A stretch of DNA of 64,000 bases from Ehrlichia sp028752135 (GCA_028752135.1 CP082782.1:186001-250000); one strand, 5' to 3'; counted from the first letter of the stretch, positions 9,014 to 19,089 are shown. Numbers and translations: made by a program. Notes: a model not told the origin generated them from the sequence alone.

Positions 9014-10930
9014 TTAGATGCTAGCATAAGTTAATAATGTTTTCAATGCTTTATCAGCAGACATGCTATATTGCTCATTAGATCCTAGATAACGTATAGA
9101 TACAGATTCTTCTTTAGCTTCTTTATTTCCTATTATCCAAAGTACAGGTACTTTTTTATGTATATGAGAGCGTATTTTATAATTTACTTTTTCTCTTGTA
9201 GTATCAACTTCAACTCTTATGTTATGTTTTTCAACTTTTGATTTTAAAGAATTTGCATAATCAATACTATCTTCATTGATAGTTAATATAGATAGTTGTA
9301 TAGGGGATAACCATACAGGAAGTTTACCTGAATGATGCTCAATTAAAATTCCTATAAATCTTTCAAAGGTACCTAAGATAGCACGATGTAGCATTACTGG
9401 ATGATGTTTTTTTCCATCGCTACCTGTATAGTAGGCACCTAATCTTTCAGGAAGTACAAAATCCATTTGTAAAGTTCCACATTGCCATTCTCTTCCGATA
9501 GCATCTTTTAATGTAAATTCTAATTTAGGGCCATAGAATGCTCCATCTCCAGGATTTAGAACATAACTTAACTTTGCGGCTTCAACTGACTTCTTCAATG
9601 CTGCTTCAGCCTTATCCCATATTTCATCTGTACCTGCTCTTTTTTCTGGACGGTCTGAAAATTTTACTAAGATCTCAGTAAATCCAAAGTCTTTATATAC
9701 TTCCATTAACAAATTACAAAATTTTAGACTTTCAGATGTAATTTGACTTTCTGTACAAAAAATATGTGCATCATCCTGTGTAAAACCACGGACTCTCATT
9801 AATCCATGTAACGCTCCAGATGCTTCATATCTATGACATGTTCCAAATTCTGCCATTCTTATTGGTAGGTCACGATAACTTCTAACTTTAGAATTAAAAA
9901 TTTGTACATGACATGGACAATTCATTGGTTTTATTGCTAGTGATTTGTTGTCTACTTCACTTAAAAACATATTTTCACGGAATTTATCCCAATGCCCAGA
10001 TTTTTCCCATAATTCTTTATCTAATAGAATGGGAGTCTTTACTTCTATATAGCCGTTATTTTCTAATTTTTTTCTTATATAATTTTCTATTATGCGATAA
10101 ATAGTCCATCCTTTTGCATGCCAAAATATTTGACCTAATGCTTCATTTTGAATGTGAAATAATTCTAATTCTTTCCCAATTTTTCTGTGATCTCTTTTTT
10201 CTATTTCAATTAGATTATTTAAGTATGATTTTAGTTCATTTTCATTGCGCCATGCTGTTCCGTAAATTCGTTGTAATTTGGCATTACTTGAATTACCTTC
10301 CCAGTAAGATCCAGATACTTTTGTTAGTTTGAAAGCTTTTGATGTTTTTGTTGATGGAGCATGAGGTCCACGACATAGATCGATAAAATTTCCTTGCTTA
10401 TAAACAGTAATATTTTCATTACTTGGAATCTTGGATATTATTTTTACTTTATAGTCTTCTCCTATGCTAGAAAAGAAGTTTATAGCTTTTTCTCTAGACC
10501 ATACTTCACGTATAAAATTTTCGTTTTTATTTATTATTTCTGTCATTTTTTTTTCTATTATCTCTAGGTCATCACTAGAGAAGTTATGACTTGTTGCAAA
10601 ATCGTAATAAAATCCATCTTTTATAGTTGGGCCAATAGTTACTTGAGTGTTAGGAAATATTTCTTTTACAGCTTGTGCCATAATATGTGCAGTGTCATGG
10701 CGTATAATTTCAAGCCCTTCTTCACTATCTATTGTTATAATTTCAAAACTACAGTTTTCTGTAATTTCTCTTGATAGATCATATAATTCTCCATTGATTT
10801 TTAAAGCTATTGCTTTCTTTTCTAATTCTGGAAATATATCAGCTACTACATCAGACCCTTTTATGCCGTGATGGAATTGCTTGCATGAATTATTGTTGAA
10901 ATAAATGTTTATCATTTTATACTTAACCAT
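9014..10930 (-). CDS. thrS: Threonyl-tRNA synthetase
   Basis: The 638-residue class II synthetase has the N-terminal TGS and editing domains (HDTAHIMAQAVKEIFP contains editing-site histidines), then the catalytic core. The zinc ligands are visible: Cys in MNCPCHVQIF, His in QDDAHIFC and His in VMLHRAILGTFERF. Motif 2 is RYEASGALHGLMRVRGF. The C-terminal anticodon-binding domain starts near WLSPIQLSIL. The start may be the ATG at 10930 or the one five codons later at 10915; neither has a strong ribosome-binding site. It is the first gene of a thrS-infC pair. Confidence 0.96.
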   Translation of the reverse strand: MVKYKMINIYFNNNSCKQFHHGIKGSDVVADIFPELEKKAIALKINGELYDLSREITENCSFEIITIDSEEGLEIIRHDTAHIMAQAVKEIFPNTQVTIGPTIKDGFYYDFATSHNFSSDDLEIIEKKMTEIINKNENFIREVWSREKAINFFSSIGEDYKVKIISKIPSNENITVYKQGNFIDLCRGPHAPSTKTSKAFKLTKVSGSYWEGNSSNAKLQRIYGTAWRNENELKSYLNNLIEIEKRDHRKIGKELELFHIQNEALGQIFWHAKGWTIYRIIENYIRKKLENNGYIEVKTPILLDKELWEKSGHWDKFRENMFLSEVDNKSLAIKPMNCPCHVQIFNSKVRSYRDLPIRMAEFGTCHRYEASGALHGLMRVRGFTQDDAHIFCTESQITSESLKFCNLLMEVYKDFGFTEILVKFSDRPEKRAGTDEIWDKAEAALKKSVEAAKLSYVLNPGDGAFYGPKLEFTLKDAIGREWQCGTLQMDFVLPERLGAYYTGSDGKKHHPVMLHRAILGTFERFIGILIEHHSGKLPVWLSPIQLSILTINEDSIDYANSLKSKVEKHNIRVEVDTTREKVNYKIRSHIHKKVPVLWIIGNKEAKEESVSIRYLGSNEQYSMSADKALKTLLTYASI

Positions 10931-11275
10931 AAATGTATTTTCATAAGGTACATAATTTTTGTTTTTTTACAATAATCTTGTTTTGGAAAACTATTGAATT
11001 TCTATTTTTTATTTAGGTAATTACGTATTGACTATTATTTATTATATTATAAATTAGTAAAAAATTACTATTTTTTTGTAATAATAATTACTTAACTTAT
11101 AAACTTTTAGTTTTCTATACTAATTATACATCATAGTATCTAAAATTGTAGAGTAGTTTTTATAGTAAGTAAAGTTGTATTATTCAAAATTACTAAAATG
11201 TTTCTTTAATGAAATACCTTGATATAATAATGTGCCTTATATTAGCTTCTTAGATATTTATGTAATGTACTTAAT
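10931..11275. other. Non-coding gap between divergent thrS and the cinA-type gene
   Basis: This stretch must carry both promoters. I see no RNA gene or long repeat; composition is strongly AT-rich. Confidence 0.45.
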
Positions 11276-11782
11276 ATGATAGTAAAACAGGAAATACTAG
11301 AAAAAGCTAAAACTTGTATTGCTAATTTAATAGAAAAGAATTTTAGAATAGTGATTGCTGAATCATGTACAGGGGGATTAATGTCTTTTTTATTCTCTTC
11401 TATACCAGGAGCATCAAGAGTTTTAGATTACAGTTTCATTGTTTATTCAAGTGAATCTAAAGTTAAACTTTTAGGTGTTGATGAAAATGTTATTAATAGA
11501 TATGGAGCTGTAAGTTCAGAAGTTTCTACTTTAATGGCAGTTGGTGCTTTAAAAAATTCAAAAGCTAATGTGTCTATTTCTATTACTGGATTTGCTGGGC
11601 CTGGTCTTAATGCTGAACAAGTTGGTTTAGTTTATATAGGTTGTGCTTTTTCTAATGCGGAAAGTGAGTATAAAAAGTGCTATTTTAGAAATATGAGCAG
11701 GTATGAAATACAAATATCATCAGTAAATGCTGCTATGGATTTTCTTTTATATAAAGTATTGAGTAGAAATATATCATTTTAA
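11276..11782 (+). CDS. CinA C-terminal domain protein (nicotinamide-nucleotide amidase)
   Basis: The 168-residue product is a stand-alone CinA C-terminal domain (PncC type), which deamidates nicotinamide mononucleotide in pyridine nucleotide recycling. Motifs are VIAESCTGGLMS near residue 28, YSFIVYSSESKVKLLGV, YGAVSSEVSTLMA and SITGFAGPG. The length fits the single-domain form without the N-terminal MoaB-like domain. It appears to be monocistronic, with thrS divergent upstream and a long gene-poor gap downstream. Confidence 0.92.
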   Translation: MIVKQEILEKAKTCIANLIEKNFRIVIAESCTGGLMSFLFSSIPGASRVLDYSFIVYSSESKVKLLGVDENVINRYGAVSSEVSTLMAVGALKNSKANVSISITGFAGPGLNAEQVGLVYIGCAFSNAESEYKKCYFRNMSRYEIQISSVNAAMDFLLYKVLSRNISF

Positions 11783-12150
11783 TCTGAGTATGTGTGTATT
11801 AAATATGATATGTAATTTGTGTTTTTTAGTATAACTACTGCTTGTACAGCATTTACTATGCAATGAGTAAAAAGCTATAGATTAGTATAATGATTGTGCT
11901 TGAGTATATATGTTATTACGTTATTCTTAATAAAAGTTTTCTACTTTTATTATTGTTAGTCAAATACAACATTTCCCAAAAAGATATAATATGTTAGTTA
12001 ATTATTATATCAAAATGTAGATTTTCATGTTTATTGTGTATCGTTATAAATTATAAAGTTTATTTGTGGTAATTGTCTTATGCTGAATCAAGCATTTATC
12101 TTCTAAAATTACTATAAAGTTATATATATTTTTGATTTAAAATTGGTAGT
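11783..12150. other. Non-coding gap after the cinA-type gene
   Basis: No open frame, RNA gene or obvious repeat recognised. Confidence 0.4.
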
Positions 12151-12554
12151 GATGAGTTTTACTAACAATACAGAAACAAATATAGAAAATACTCTTTCCT
12201 ATATTATAGAAAACATACTACATAATTTTCCATAGGGTAAAAATAAGATGAGAAAGTGGAAAAACATATTTGGTGTATACTATAATAAACATACTATGCA
12301 TACCTAATGGAAAAGTATTCCCAATAAAATTTGCTAGTATAGAAGCAAACAATAAATCAAAGGACAATAGGATTTACAAACAAAGAGTTCTTCACGTAAA
12401 GGACTTCGACTCTTATATAATTCTTATAGAAAACTTATGTTATCTGTGTTGTATAATACCTTATATTAAGTCTTCCTTCGATTTTTCTACTATTGAATTT
12501 AATGTTGTTGGAAGAAATAACGATACTTATGTAGCAGTAAGTTATTTAATGTAA
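12151..12554 (+). pseudogene. Possible remnant of an unknown gene
   Basis: An ATG at 12151 opens a 27-codon frame ending in a stop before 12240. After a shift of frame and a TGA at 12249, a second open stretch runs from 12252 to 12554 and encodes about 100 residues, including PNGKVFPIKFASIE and VLHVKDFDSYIILIENL. The second stretch has a more protein-like composition than the surrounding gaps (charged residues, balanced hydrophobics), which is why I list it. I recognise no family. It may be a decayed gene, a gene with sequencing errors, or chance. Confidence 0.3.
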
Positions 12555-12711
12555 TTTCTAATTAACTACTACTTAAACACAAATTGTAAATATTGTTTGT
12601 TTATATGATTATAAGTATTGTTGGAATTAACTTTTACCATAAAGAAAAAGTTTTTATATTAAAAATACTCACTACAAACATATTACAATCAATATAAAAC
12701 TTAAAATGCTA

Positions 12712-13089
12712 TTAGGATAACTTTTTTGTTCTATCATTACGTTCTTTTATTCTTGCAGACTTACCAAACAGACTGAGCATATAATAAAGCTTTGCTCTAC
12801 GGACTTTACCGTACTTGATAACTTCTATGGATTCTATAATAGGAGAATATAAAAATATCTGTAATTGAATGCTTTCATTATAACTTATTTTTCTTAAAGT
12901 AAATGAGGAATGTAAACCATTGTTTCTTCTTTTTATACATACTCCTTCGAATACTTGTAAACGCTCGCTTACTCCATCAAAGATTTTCATACTTACTCTT
13001 AATGTATCACCTGAGCTAAATTTTGGTATTTCCCTATTGGATAACAATTTTATTTGTTGCTCGTTAAATTCCTTAAGCAAATTACTCAT
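12712..13089 (-). CDS. rplS: 50S ribosomal protein L19
   Basis: From the ATG at 13089 the product is 125 residues and begins MSNLLKEFNEQQI, the usual L19 start. Family segments include FSSGDTLRVSMKI, LQVFEGVCIKRRNNGLHSSFTLRKI and a basic C-terminus. L19 sits at the 30S-50S interface. The gene overlaps the end of trmD by 8 bases, consistent with translational coupling in the rimM-trmD-rplS operon. An upstream ATG at 13101 is in frame but lies deeper within trmD. Confidence 0.95.
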   Translation of the reverse strand: MSNLLKEFNEQQIKLLSNREIPKFSSGDTLRVSMKIFDGVSERLQVFEGVCIKRRNNGLHSSFTLRKISYNESIQLQIFLYSPIIESIEVIKYGKVRRAKLYYMLSLFGKSARIKERNDRTKKLS

Positions 13090-13789
13090 ATATATCTCCA
13101 CCTATGGTATCGGTCAATTCAGGACGCCTTTCCTTTGTTGTATAGTAAGCTTGGTTAGCTTTCCAAAGATCTATCTTTTTATGATCTCCAGATAGCAGAA
13201 CATTAGGTACTTCAAGCCCTCTCCATTTTGCAGGACGTGTATATTGAGGGTACTCCAGACTATAATTTGAAGTAAAACTCTCATCAAGTATACTGCGTGC
13301 ATTACTAATTACGCCTGGTATCAACCTTACGCAAGTTTCTACAAGAACCATAGAAGCAACTTCTCCACCTGATAATATATAATCTCCAATACTTATTTCA
13401 TGAAAATCATAAAAATCTAGAATCCTCTTGTCTATTCCTTCAAAGCGACCACATAGTATAGTTATATTAGAAAACTGTGTTAATTGTCCAGAAATATCTT
13501 GATTTAATTTTGTACCACTAGGAGACATGTATATTAGTTTTGTATTTGGATGTTTACTTAATACATCATCTACTGCTGAACCTATAACATCAGCTCGCAT
13601 TATCATTCCAGGTCCACCACCGTAAGGTCTATCGTCTACGGTTTTGTGCTTATCTTTTGAAAATGATCTAATATCAATAACATTAAGATTCCAAATGCCT
13701 TTATTTAAAGCTTTACCTATTACTGAATAACCTAATGTTCCTGGAAACATTTCTGGAAATATAGTCAATATGTTAACGTTAAACGTCAC
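13082..13789 (-). CDS. trmD: tRNA (guanine-37-N1) methyltransferase
   Basis: The 235-residue product is a SPOUT-class methyltransferase that methylates G37 of tRNAs to prevent frameshifting. It shows NILTIFPEMFPG at the start, the DDRPYGGGPGMIMRAD active-site loop, LCGRFEGIDKRIL, and the trefoil-knot segment ISIGDYILSGGEVASMVLVE that binds S-adenosylmethionine. It overlaps rimM by 11 bases and rplS by 8 bases, so the three genes form one translationally coupled operon. Confidence 0.97.
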   Translation of the reverse strand: MTFNVNILTIFPEMFPGTLGYSVIGKALNKGIWNLNVIDIRSFSKDKHKTVDDRPYGGGPGMIMRADVIGSAVDDVLSKHPNTKLIYMSPSGTKLNQDISGQLTQFSNITILCGRFEGIDKRILDFYDFHEISIGDYILSGGEVASMVLVETCVRLIPGVISNARSILDESFTSNYSLEYPQYTRPAKWRGLEVPNVLLSGDHKKIDLWKANQAYYTTKERRPELTDTIGGDIYE

Positions 13790-14297
13790 TGTTGTTTCCT
13801 ATAACTTCTGGTAGATTTATAATTATGTATTTTTCTTTTATATTTATATAAGGAAATATGTTTTTTATAAAAGGTAGCATTGTACTTTTTGTTGAATTAG
13901 AAAGTTTTATTTCTATAATGTCACATGATCCAAAATTATGAACTTTCTTTACATTTCCATAAGTGTTGTTGTCTTCTAAAATAACTTTCAATCCTATTAA
14001 ATCACTGTGGTAAAATTCGTCGTTTGTTAAATTTGGTAATTTGTTTTTTTCTATAAAAAGATTTTTATTTTTCAGTAAGTCTGCTTCTGTTCTTGATAAT
14101 ATACCTTTGATTTTTGCTACTATCACTTCTGGTGATATAATGGAAATTATGCTTATTTCATATGTACTTGTTCCATCAGTTAATGGTCCATAAGATGTAA
14201 AATTTTGTGGATTTTCTGTAAAAGTTTTTATTTTTACACTCCCATTGACCCCATGAGATGATGTTATTATACCTAAGCATATAAGGTTATTGGTCAT
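13779..14297 (-). CDS. rimM: Ribosome maturation factor RimM
   Basis: The 172-residue protein has the N-terminal RimM barrel starting LICLGIITSSHGVNGSVKIKTFTENP and a C-terminal PRC-barrel domain with YHSDLIGLKVILED and FIKNIFPYINIKEKYIIINLPE. RimM assists assembly of the 30S head by binding S19. It is the first gene of the rimM-trmD-rplS operon here (rpsP, often found in front, is absent), overlapping trmD by 11 bases. Confidence 0.92.
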   Translation of the reverse strand: MTNNLICLGIITSSHGVNGSVKIKTFTENPQNFTSYGPLTDGTSTYEISIISIISPEVIVAKIKGILSRTEADLLKNKNLFIEKNKLPNLTNDEFYHSDLIGLKVILEDNNTYGNVKKVHNFGSCDIIEIKLSNSTKSTMLPFIKNIFPYINIKEKYIIINLPEVIGNNSDV

Positions 14298-14494
14298 TGT
14301 AATATAATTGAATTTTTGTTTTTATTATATGTAGTATATGTAATGAATACAATATATAAAAATTTATTTGTAATGACTTTGTAATGAATAACACTTATCT
14401 AATGCAACTGCTATATGGTTGATGGTATATATCATTTTAATGTTGAAGAAAGTAGTTATAAAAGAAGATTTGGATCATAGATGATGTTTTTACA

Positions 14495-15349
14495 TTAAAT
14501 CTTCTTCAGTTTTTCTAATATTAAGTCAAGTTGCTGTGGATTATTGTATTTTATAACAATACTTCCTCCGTTTTTTGAAGCATTTATTTTTACCTTCAAA
14601 TCTAATATTTGTGATAGTGATTGTTCTAGTTCTGTTAGATTTGTTTTATTTGTTGAACTTTCTTGATATTTACTCCTATGAGATTTTTGTAGATTTTTAA
14701 TTAATAATTCAGTTTGTCTTACATTTAGGTTTGAAGAAATAATTTTTTGTGCTATCGCTTCTGCATTTTCTACATTTATTAGAGCTCTTGCATGTCCAAA
14801 TGATATAATTTTGTTATTGACCATTAATTTTACAGAAAGAGGAAGTGATAGTATCCTTACCATGTTTGTAATATGACTACGGCTTTTACCTAAAATGGAA
14901 GCTAAATCTTCATGTGTGTAAGAAAAAGCATCTATTAATTTTGTATATGCTTCAGCTTCTTCTATAGGTGTTAGATCTTGCCTTTGTATGTTTTCTATTA
15001 TTGATAATTCTAAACATTGATTATCACTTATTTCTTTTACAATTACAGGTACTGACTTTAATTTTGCTAGAATACTAGCTCTCCATCTTCTTTCTCCTGC
15101 TATTATTTCGTAACCTGTTTTATGTGGATTTTTTCTAATTATTATGGGTTGTATTATACCATGTTTAGCAATGGATTCAGCTAATTCTTTAAGTGATTCT
15201 TGATCAAAGGTTTTTCTTGGTTGTGATGTACTAGGGTTTAATAGGTTTATTGGCATTATAGTATGATTTTTCATATTAATGTTATTGTTGATTTCTAATA
15301 TGTTATCGCCTATTAACTCAAAAATACCTTTTCCTAGTCTTTTTGTCAT
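14495..15349 (-). CDS. parB: Chromosome partitioning protein ParB
   Basis: The 284-residue protein contains the ParB N-terminal CTP-binding domain with the box II motif GERRWRAS, a helix-turn-helix (HEDLASILGKSRSHITNMVRI) that reads parS, and a C-terminal dimerisation region. ParB spreads from parS and loads partition complexes that ParA moves. The gene starts 7 bases after the parA stop, so the two form one unit. Two parS-like sites lie upstream of parA. Confidence 0.95.
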   Translation of the reverse strand: MTKRLGKGIFELIGDNILEINNNINMKNHTIMPINLLNPSTSQPRKTFDQESLKELAESIAKHGIIQPIIIRKNPHKTGYEIIAGERRWRASILAKLKSVPVIVKEISDNQCLELSIIENIQRQDLTPIEEAEAYTKLIDAFSYTHEDLASILGKSRSHITNMVRILSLPLSVKLMVNNKIISFGHARALINVENAEAIAQKIISSNLNVRQTELLIKNLQKSHRSKYQESSTNKTNLTELEQSLSQILDLKVKINASKNGGSIVIKYNNPQQLDLILEKLKKI

Positions 15350-15356
15350 TGTATAC

Positions 15357-16124
15357 CTATTGTTTTTGTTTTCTTAGGATTTCTTTTGCTAGATATATGT
15401 ATGCTTGTGATCCTGCACATTTGAAATCGTAAATGATTGCAGGTTTTCCATGAGATGGTGCTTCAGATAATCTTACATTTCTAGGAATCACTGTTTTATA
15501 TACAGATTCTTTTAAGTACTTTCTTATGTCTTCTTCTACTTGTTCACTTAGTTTATTTCTTTTATCGTACATAGTTAAAATAATTCCTTCTATTGATAGG
15601 AAAGGATTGAGGTGTTTTTTTATTAGTTCTATGGTTTTTATTAAGTGACTAAGTCCTTCTAAAGCAAAAAATTCACATTGTAAAGGAATCATTATTGCGT
15701 CTGCAGCTATTAATGCATTTACTGTTAATAAACCTAGAGATGGAGGACAATCAATAAAAATGTAATCGTATAGTTTTTTTTCTTCAAATAAAGAATTTTT
15801 AAGAACAAACTCTCTTTTTTGTACTCGTGTTAGTTCTATTTCTGCTGCAGATAAATCTACTGTTGATGGTAGTAAATCTAAATTTGGTATTTCAGTCTTT
15901 ATGATAGATGATGATATGGGTAACTTATCGACTAATACTTCATATACTGTATTTATTCTTTGATCATAAGTTATACCAAATCCTGTACTGGTATTACCTT
16001 GAGGATCTAAATCTATTAACAGAGTTTTCTTGTTTACTATAGCAAAAGCTGTTGATAAATTTATACTAGTGGTTGTTTTTCCAACACCACCTTTTTGGTT
16101 TACTATTGCAAAGACTTTGCCCAT
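15357..16124 (-). CDS. parA: Chromosome partitioning ATPase ParA
   Basis: The 255-residue ATPase begins MGKVFAIVNQKGGVGKTTTS, the deviant Walker A motif with the signature lysine at residue 11 and the P-loop at 12-18. The DLDPQGNTSTGFG and DCPPSLGLLTVNAL motifs follow. ParA binds the nucleoid non-specifically and is released by ParB, driving origin segregation. The gene is upstream of and nearly abutting parB. The region 150-170 bases upstream carries a parS-like site, making autoregulation by ParB plausible. Confidence 0.96.
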   Translation of the reverse strand: MGKVFAIVNQKGGVGKTTTSINLSTAFAIVNKKTLLIDLDPQGNTSTGFGITYDQRINTVYEVLVDKLPISSSIIKTEIPNLDLLPSTVDLSAAEIELTRVQKREFVLKNSLFEEKKLYDYIFIDCPPSLGLLTVNALIAADAIMIPLQCEFFALEGLSHLIKTIELIKKHLNPFLSIEGIILTMYDKRNKLSEQVEEDIRKYLKESVYKTVIPRNVRLSEAPSHGKPAIIYDFKCAGSQAYIYLAKEILRKQKQ

Positions 16125-16277
16125 AAGACTAATATATATATTTGTTAAATTATATATAAGATAACAATTGTGTCACTGAATTTTTATCCTTGATATCGTA
16201 TATTATGGGATATAATTGTAAGGTTTTATTATCAATTAATCATAATTTATAATATATTTTTGATTAAGTTCAAATAA

Positions 16278-16293
16278 TGTTCCACGTGAAACA
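16278..16293. promoter_or_regulatory. parS site 1 (one mismatch)
   Basis: The 16-mer TGTTCCACGTGAAACA differs by one base from the near-universal ParB binding palindrome. It lies 154 bases upstream of parA, between parA and ybeY. Confidence 0.88.
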
Positions 16294-16419
16294 TTATAAA
16301 TGTTTTGTTATGAACTAATAGCAGTTAATAAAATATTTCAAATTGAATTTTTTGTTTAAACAATAAAAATTATTTTATAAGTTCTATTTTTTCTTAAATT
16401 GATCATGTTTTTTCATAGT

Positions 16420-16884
16420 TTATGTTTCACGTGAAACGTAAGGGTTTCTTATACCTAGTTTATCTAATAACTTAATTTCAATGGATTCCATTATGTATTG
16501 CTCTAGTGGTTCTTCATGTTTATAGTCTAAAATGTGTAGTAATCCATGAATTAGCATATGTGATGCGTGATGTTCTATAGGTATATCGAGATCTGCAGAT
16601 TCTTGTATAATAACATCTAATGAAATAAAAATTTCTCCTAAATAACAGTTTTTATCTAGTTTGTTATATGTAAATGATAATACATTTGTTGGTTTTTGTT
16701 TGTTTCTATATTTGTAATTGAGTTCTTGTAATAGTGTATTGTTTGCTAAGACAATGGAAATTGTAGGTTTATATTTATAGATGTTTAAATCTATTAAACA
16801 AGTATTGATAATATTTTTGACAAAAATTTTTGGTTTTTTTATTACACTGTACCACTTTCTATGGTACACATTGATTTCAATCAC
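16420..16884 (-). CDS. ybeY: Endoribonuclease YbeY
   Basis: The 154-residue product carries the UPF0054 metal-binding motif as HGLLHILDYKH, with three histidines arranged as in the zinc site of this family. The consensus Gly-Tyr-Asp within it reads Asp-Tyr-Lys here, a small deviation. The preceding KPTNVLSFTY and GEIFIS segments also match. YbeY is needed for 16S rRNA 3' processing and ribosome quality control. The last residues VSRET are encoded by a parS site. The gene start overlaps the end of the EVE-domain gene by 4 bases. Confidence 0.93.
   Translation of the reverse strand: MIEINVYHRKWYSVIKKPKIFVKNIINTCLIDLNIYKYKPTISIVLANNTLLQELNYKYRNKQKPTNVLSFTYNKLDKNCYLGEIFISLDVIIQESADLDIPIEHHASHMLIHGLLHILDYKHEEPLEQYIMESIEIKLLDKLGIRNPYVSRET
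16423..16438. promoter_or_regulatory. parS site 2, inside the 3' end of ybeY
   Basis: TGTTTCACGTGAAACG matches the ParB palindrome at 15 of 16 positions. It overlaps the last codons of ybeY: the site itself encodes the final Val-Ser-Arg-Glu-Thr of that protein and ends at its stop codon. It is 145 bases from site 1. Confidence 0.9.
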
Positions 16885-17288
16885 AATTGAGTCTCACTTA
16901 TTTGTAGAATGCAATGCCATTCTTCTTTTGTCACTGGTGAAACTGATAAACGTGGTTGCTTTAAAATAAGCATATTTTTTAAGTGAGGGTTTGACTTGAT
17001 ATCTTTCAAATGTATAGGTTTTTTCAATTTTGTATGCACTTTTACATCAACAATACCATATTTATTATTTGTATAGAGAAAATAAAATTCTTTGTGTATA
17101 GATACAATACCTATTATTACTTTTTCCTTTCCAGAGTGATAAAAAAAAGCAAGATCGTTGATCTTCATTAATTTTAAATACCCCTGAGCTTGATAATTTA
17201 ATATATTGTCCCATGCTGTGATTTTATCAACTACCATATTCTCCCATGAAAAGTCTTGAGGTTCTGTTTTTAAAAGCCAATAAGACAT
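16881..17288 (-). CDS. EVE domain-containing protein
   Basis: The 135-residue product begins MSYWLLKTEPQDFSWENM, the standard start of bacterial EVE-domain proteins, and continues with WDNILNYQAQGYLKLMKINDLAFFYHSG and the VSPVTKEEW segment. The fold is related to PUA and YTH domains that bind modified bases in DNA or RNA. Its target in this organism is unknown. The gene lies 9 bases downstream of ftsZ and overlaps ybeY by 4 bases, so ftsZ, this gene and ybeY are probably co-transcribed. Confidence 0.9.
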   Translation of the reverse strand: MSYWLLKTEPQDFSWENMVVDKITAWDNILNYQAQGYLKLMKINDLAFFYHSGKEKVIIGIVSIHKEFYFLYTNNKYGIVDVKVHTKLKKPIHLKDIKSNPHLKNMLILKQPRLSVSPVTKEEWHCILQISETQL

Positions 17289-17297
17289 ATAATAAAC

Positions 17298-18547
17298 TTA
17301 TTTTTTTCTTAAAAAGGTTGGTATATTAAATGAATCTTCATCCCAATATTCATTTTGTTTAGACTGTGTTTTATTAGAAACTGTTTCAGAGTCATTATGA
17401 TTTTTTTGTGTTCTAATATAATTTTGATTAATGGAGTTGATATTATCTTCCCTTGGATCATTTGGTTTATAATAAGCGATTTCATTCTCTAAAGGATTAA
17501 ATGGCTTGTTTGACACTTCAGAGAATTTGGTACCTTGAGATTCTCTGTTTTTAAACATGCTTTTATTTTGTATTATCACTTCTTCATTGTCTATTCCTGT
17601 TGCTAAAACGGATACTCTGATTTTTCCTTCACTTTCCTTATTGAAGGTTGATCCAAATATTATATTAGCATGATTATCTACTTCTTCTCTGATACGGTTT
17701 GCAGCTGCGTCAACTTCAAATAAAGTCATATCTAATCCACCTGTTATATTAATTAATATTCCTTTAGCCCCTTTCATTGAAACATTGTCTAATAAAGGAT
17801 TAGATATAGCTGCTTCAGCTGCTATTATAGACCTGTTTTCTCCTTCTGCTTCTCCTGTTCCCATCATTGCTTTACCCATTTCACTCATTACTGCTTGAAT
17901 ATCGGCAAAATCTAGATTGATAAGACCTGGCATTACCATTAAGTCAGTAATACCCCGTACACCAGTATGCAATACGGTATCTGCAAGTTTAAATGCGTCT
18001 GCGAATGTTGTTTTTTCGTCTGCAATTCTAAATAAATTTTGATTAGGTATTACTATTAGAGTGTCAACATACCTTTGTAATTCTTCTAATCCCAGCTCTG
18101 CTGTCCTCATTCGATGTGCTCCTTCGAAATGAAAAGGTTTAGTAACAACTCCTATAGTTAAGATTTTATTTTCTTTAGCAGCTTTAGCAATAACAGGTGC
18201 AGCTCCTGTACCTGTTCCACCACCCATCCCGGCTGTTATGAATAGCATATTGCTATCTGCAATTTCTTCTATAATTTCATTAATTGATTCTTCAGCAGCA
18301 CCTTTGCCTACTTCTGGTAGAGATCCTGCTCCTAATCCTTTAGTTAGTCCAATACCTAATTGAATTTTTTTTCTGACAAGGAAAGTTCCAATGCTTGAGC
18401 ATCTGTATTGGCAACTACAAAATTAACTCCACATAAGTTAGACTGTATCATATTATTGACAGCATTACCACCAGCACCTCCTACACCAAAAACTGTAATT
18501 CTTGGTCTTAGTAAAGGTTGATCTGGTAAACAAATATTTAAAGACAT
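17298..18547 (-). CDS. ftsZ: Cell division GTPase FtsZ, with one apparent frameshift
   Basis: The N-terminal piece starts MSLNICLPDQP at 18547 and contains ITVFGVGGAGGNAVNNM. The frame is lost at an 8-base T run (18365-18372). One extra base there restores a continuous product of about 416 residues through GLTKGLGAGS and the tubulin signature GGGTGTGAAP. The C-terminus ends with the short NIPTFLRKK tail that in FtsZ contacts membrane anchors. FtsZ forms the division ring. Because the gene is essential, and because the break is a single base in a homopolymer, a sequencing error is more likely than a real mutation. It appears to head a unit with the EVE gene and ybeY. Confidence 0.93.
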
Positions 18548-19089
18548 ACTGAACACATAATAAAGATAACTTTAATATACTACGTCAATAAAATAATGCA
18601 AATAATTTGATAAATATAGAATAAATTAAGTATGTATATTTAACTAATAATAAATTATTGCTTATGGATTGCAAGTTTTTGCTATAGTATACATTTTTTG
18701 TAGTTATGTATTATTAAATTTTTTACATGCTAGTAAAAAATATAAAATTATATGAAAAAATGATGATAACGCAGAGTATAAATAATATATTTCAAGACAA
18801 ACTTAAGAAAGATTTCTAATGTAGTTGTCAAAGCATTATTATTTAACTTGATTTTTAGGTATAAAAAATTACCATATTAATATAAATTCAGCGAAAACTG
18901 TAAATAAAATAATATGTATTAATATTTAATGAATATATGTTGATAAACAATATAGTTGTATACCCAAGATAGTAGGCCTTTAAAGAGTAAAATATATTGA
19001 ATGTTTTAATATAGATTAAAATATTTCTATATTAATTTCTTTATGGTATTATAATATTTATTATTTAACTATATATTCTGGTAATTTTT
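18548..19089. other. Non-coding gap between divergent ftsZ and the hypothetical at 19090
   Basis: Must contain promoters for both directions. No open frame, RNA gene or strong repeat recognised. Confidence 0.45.
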
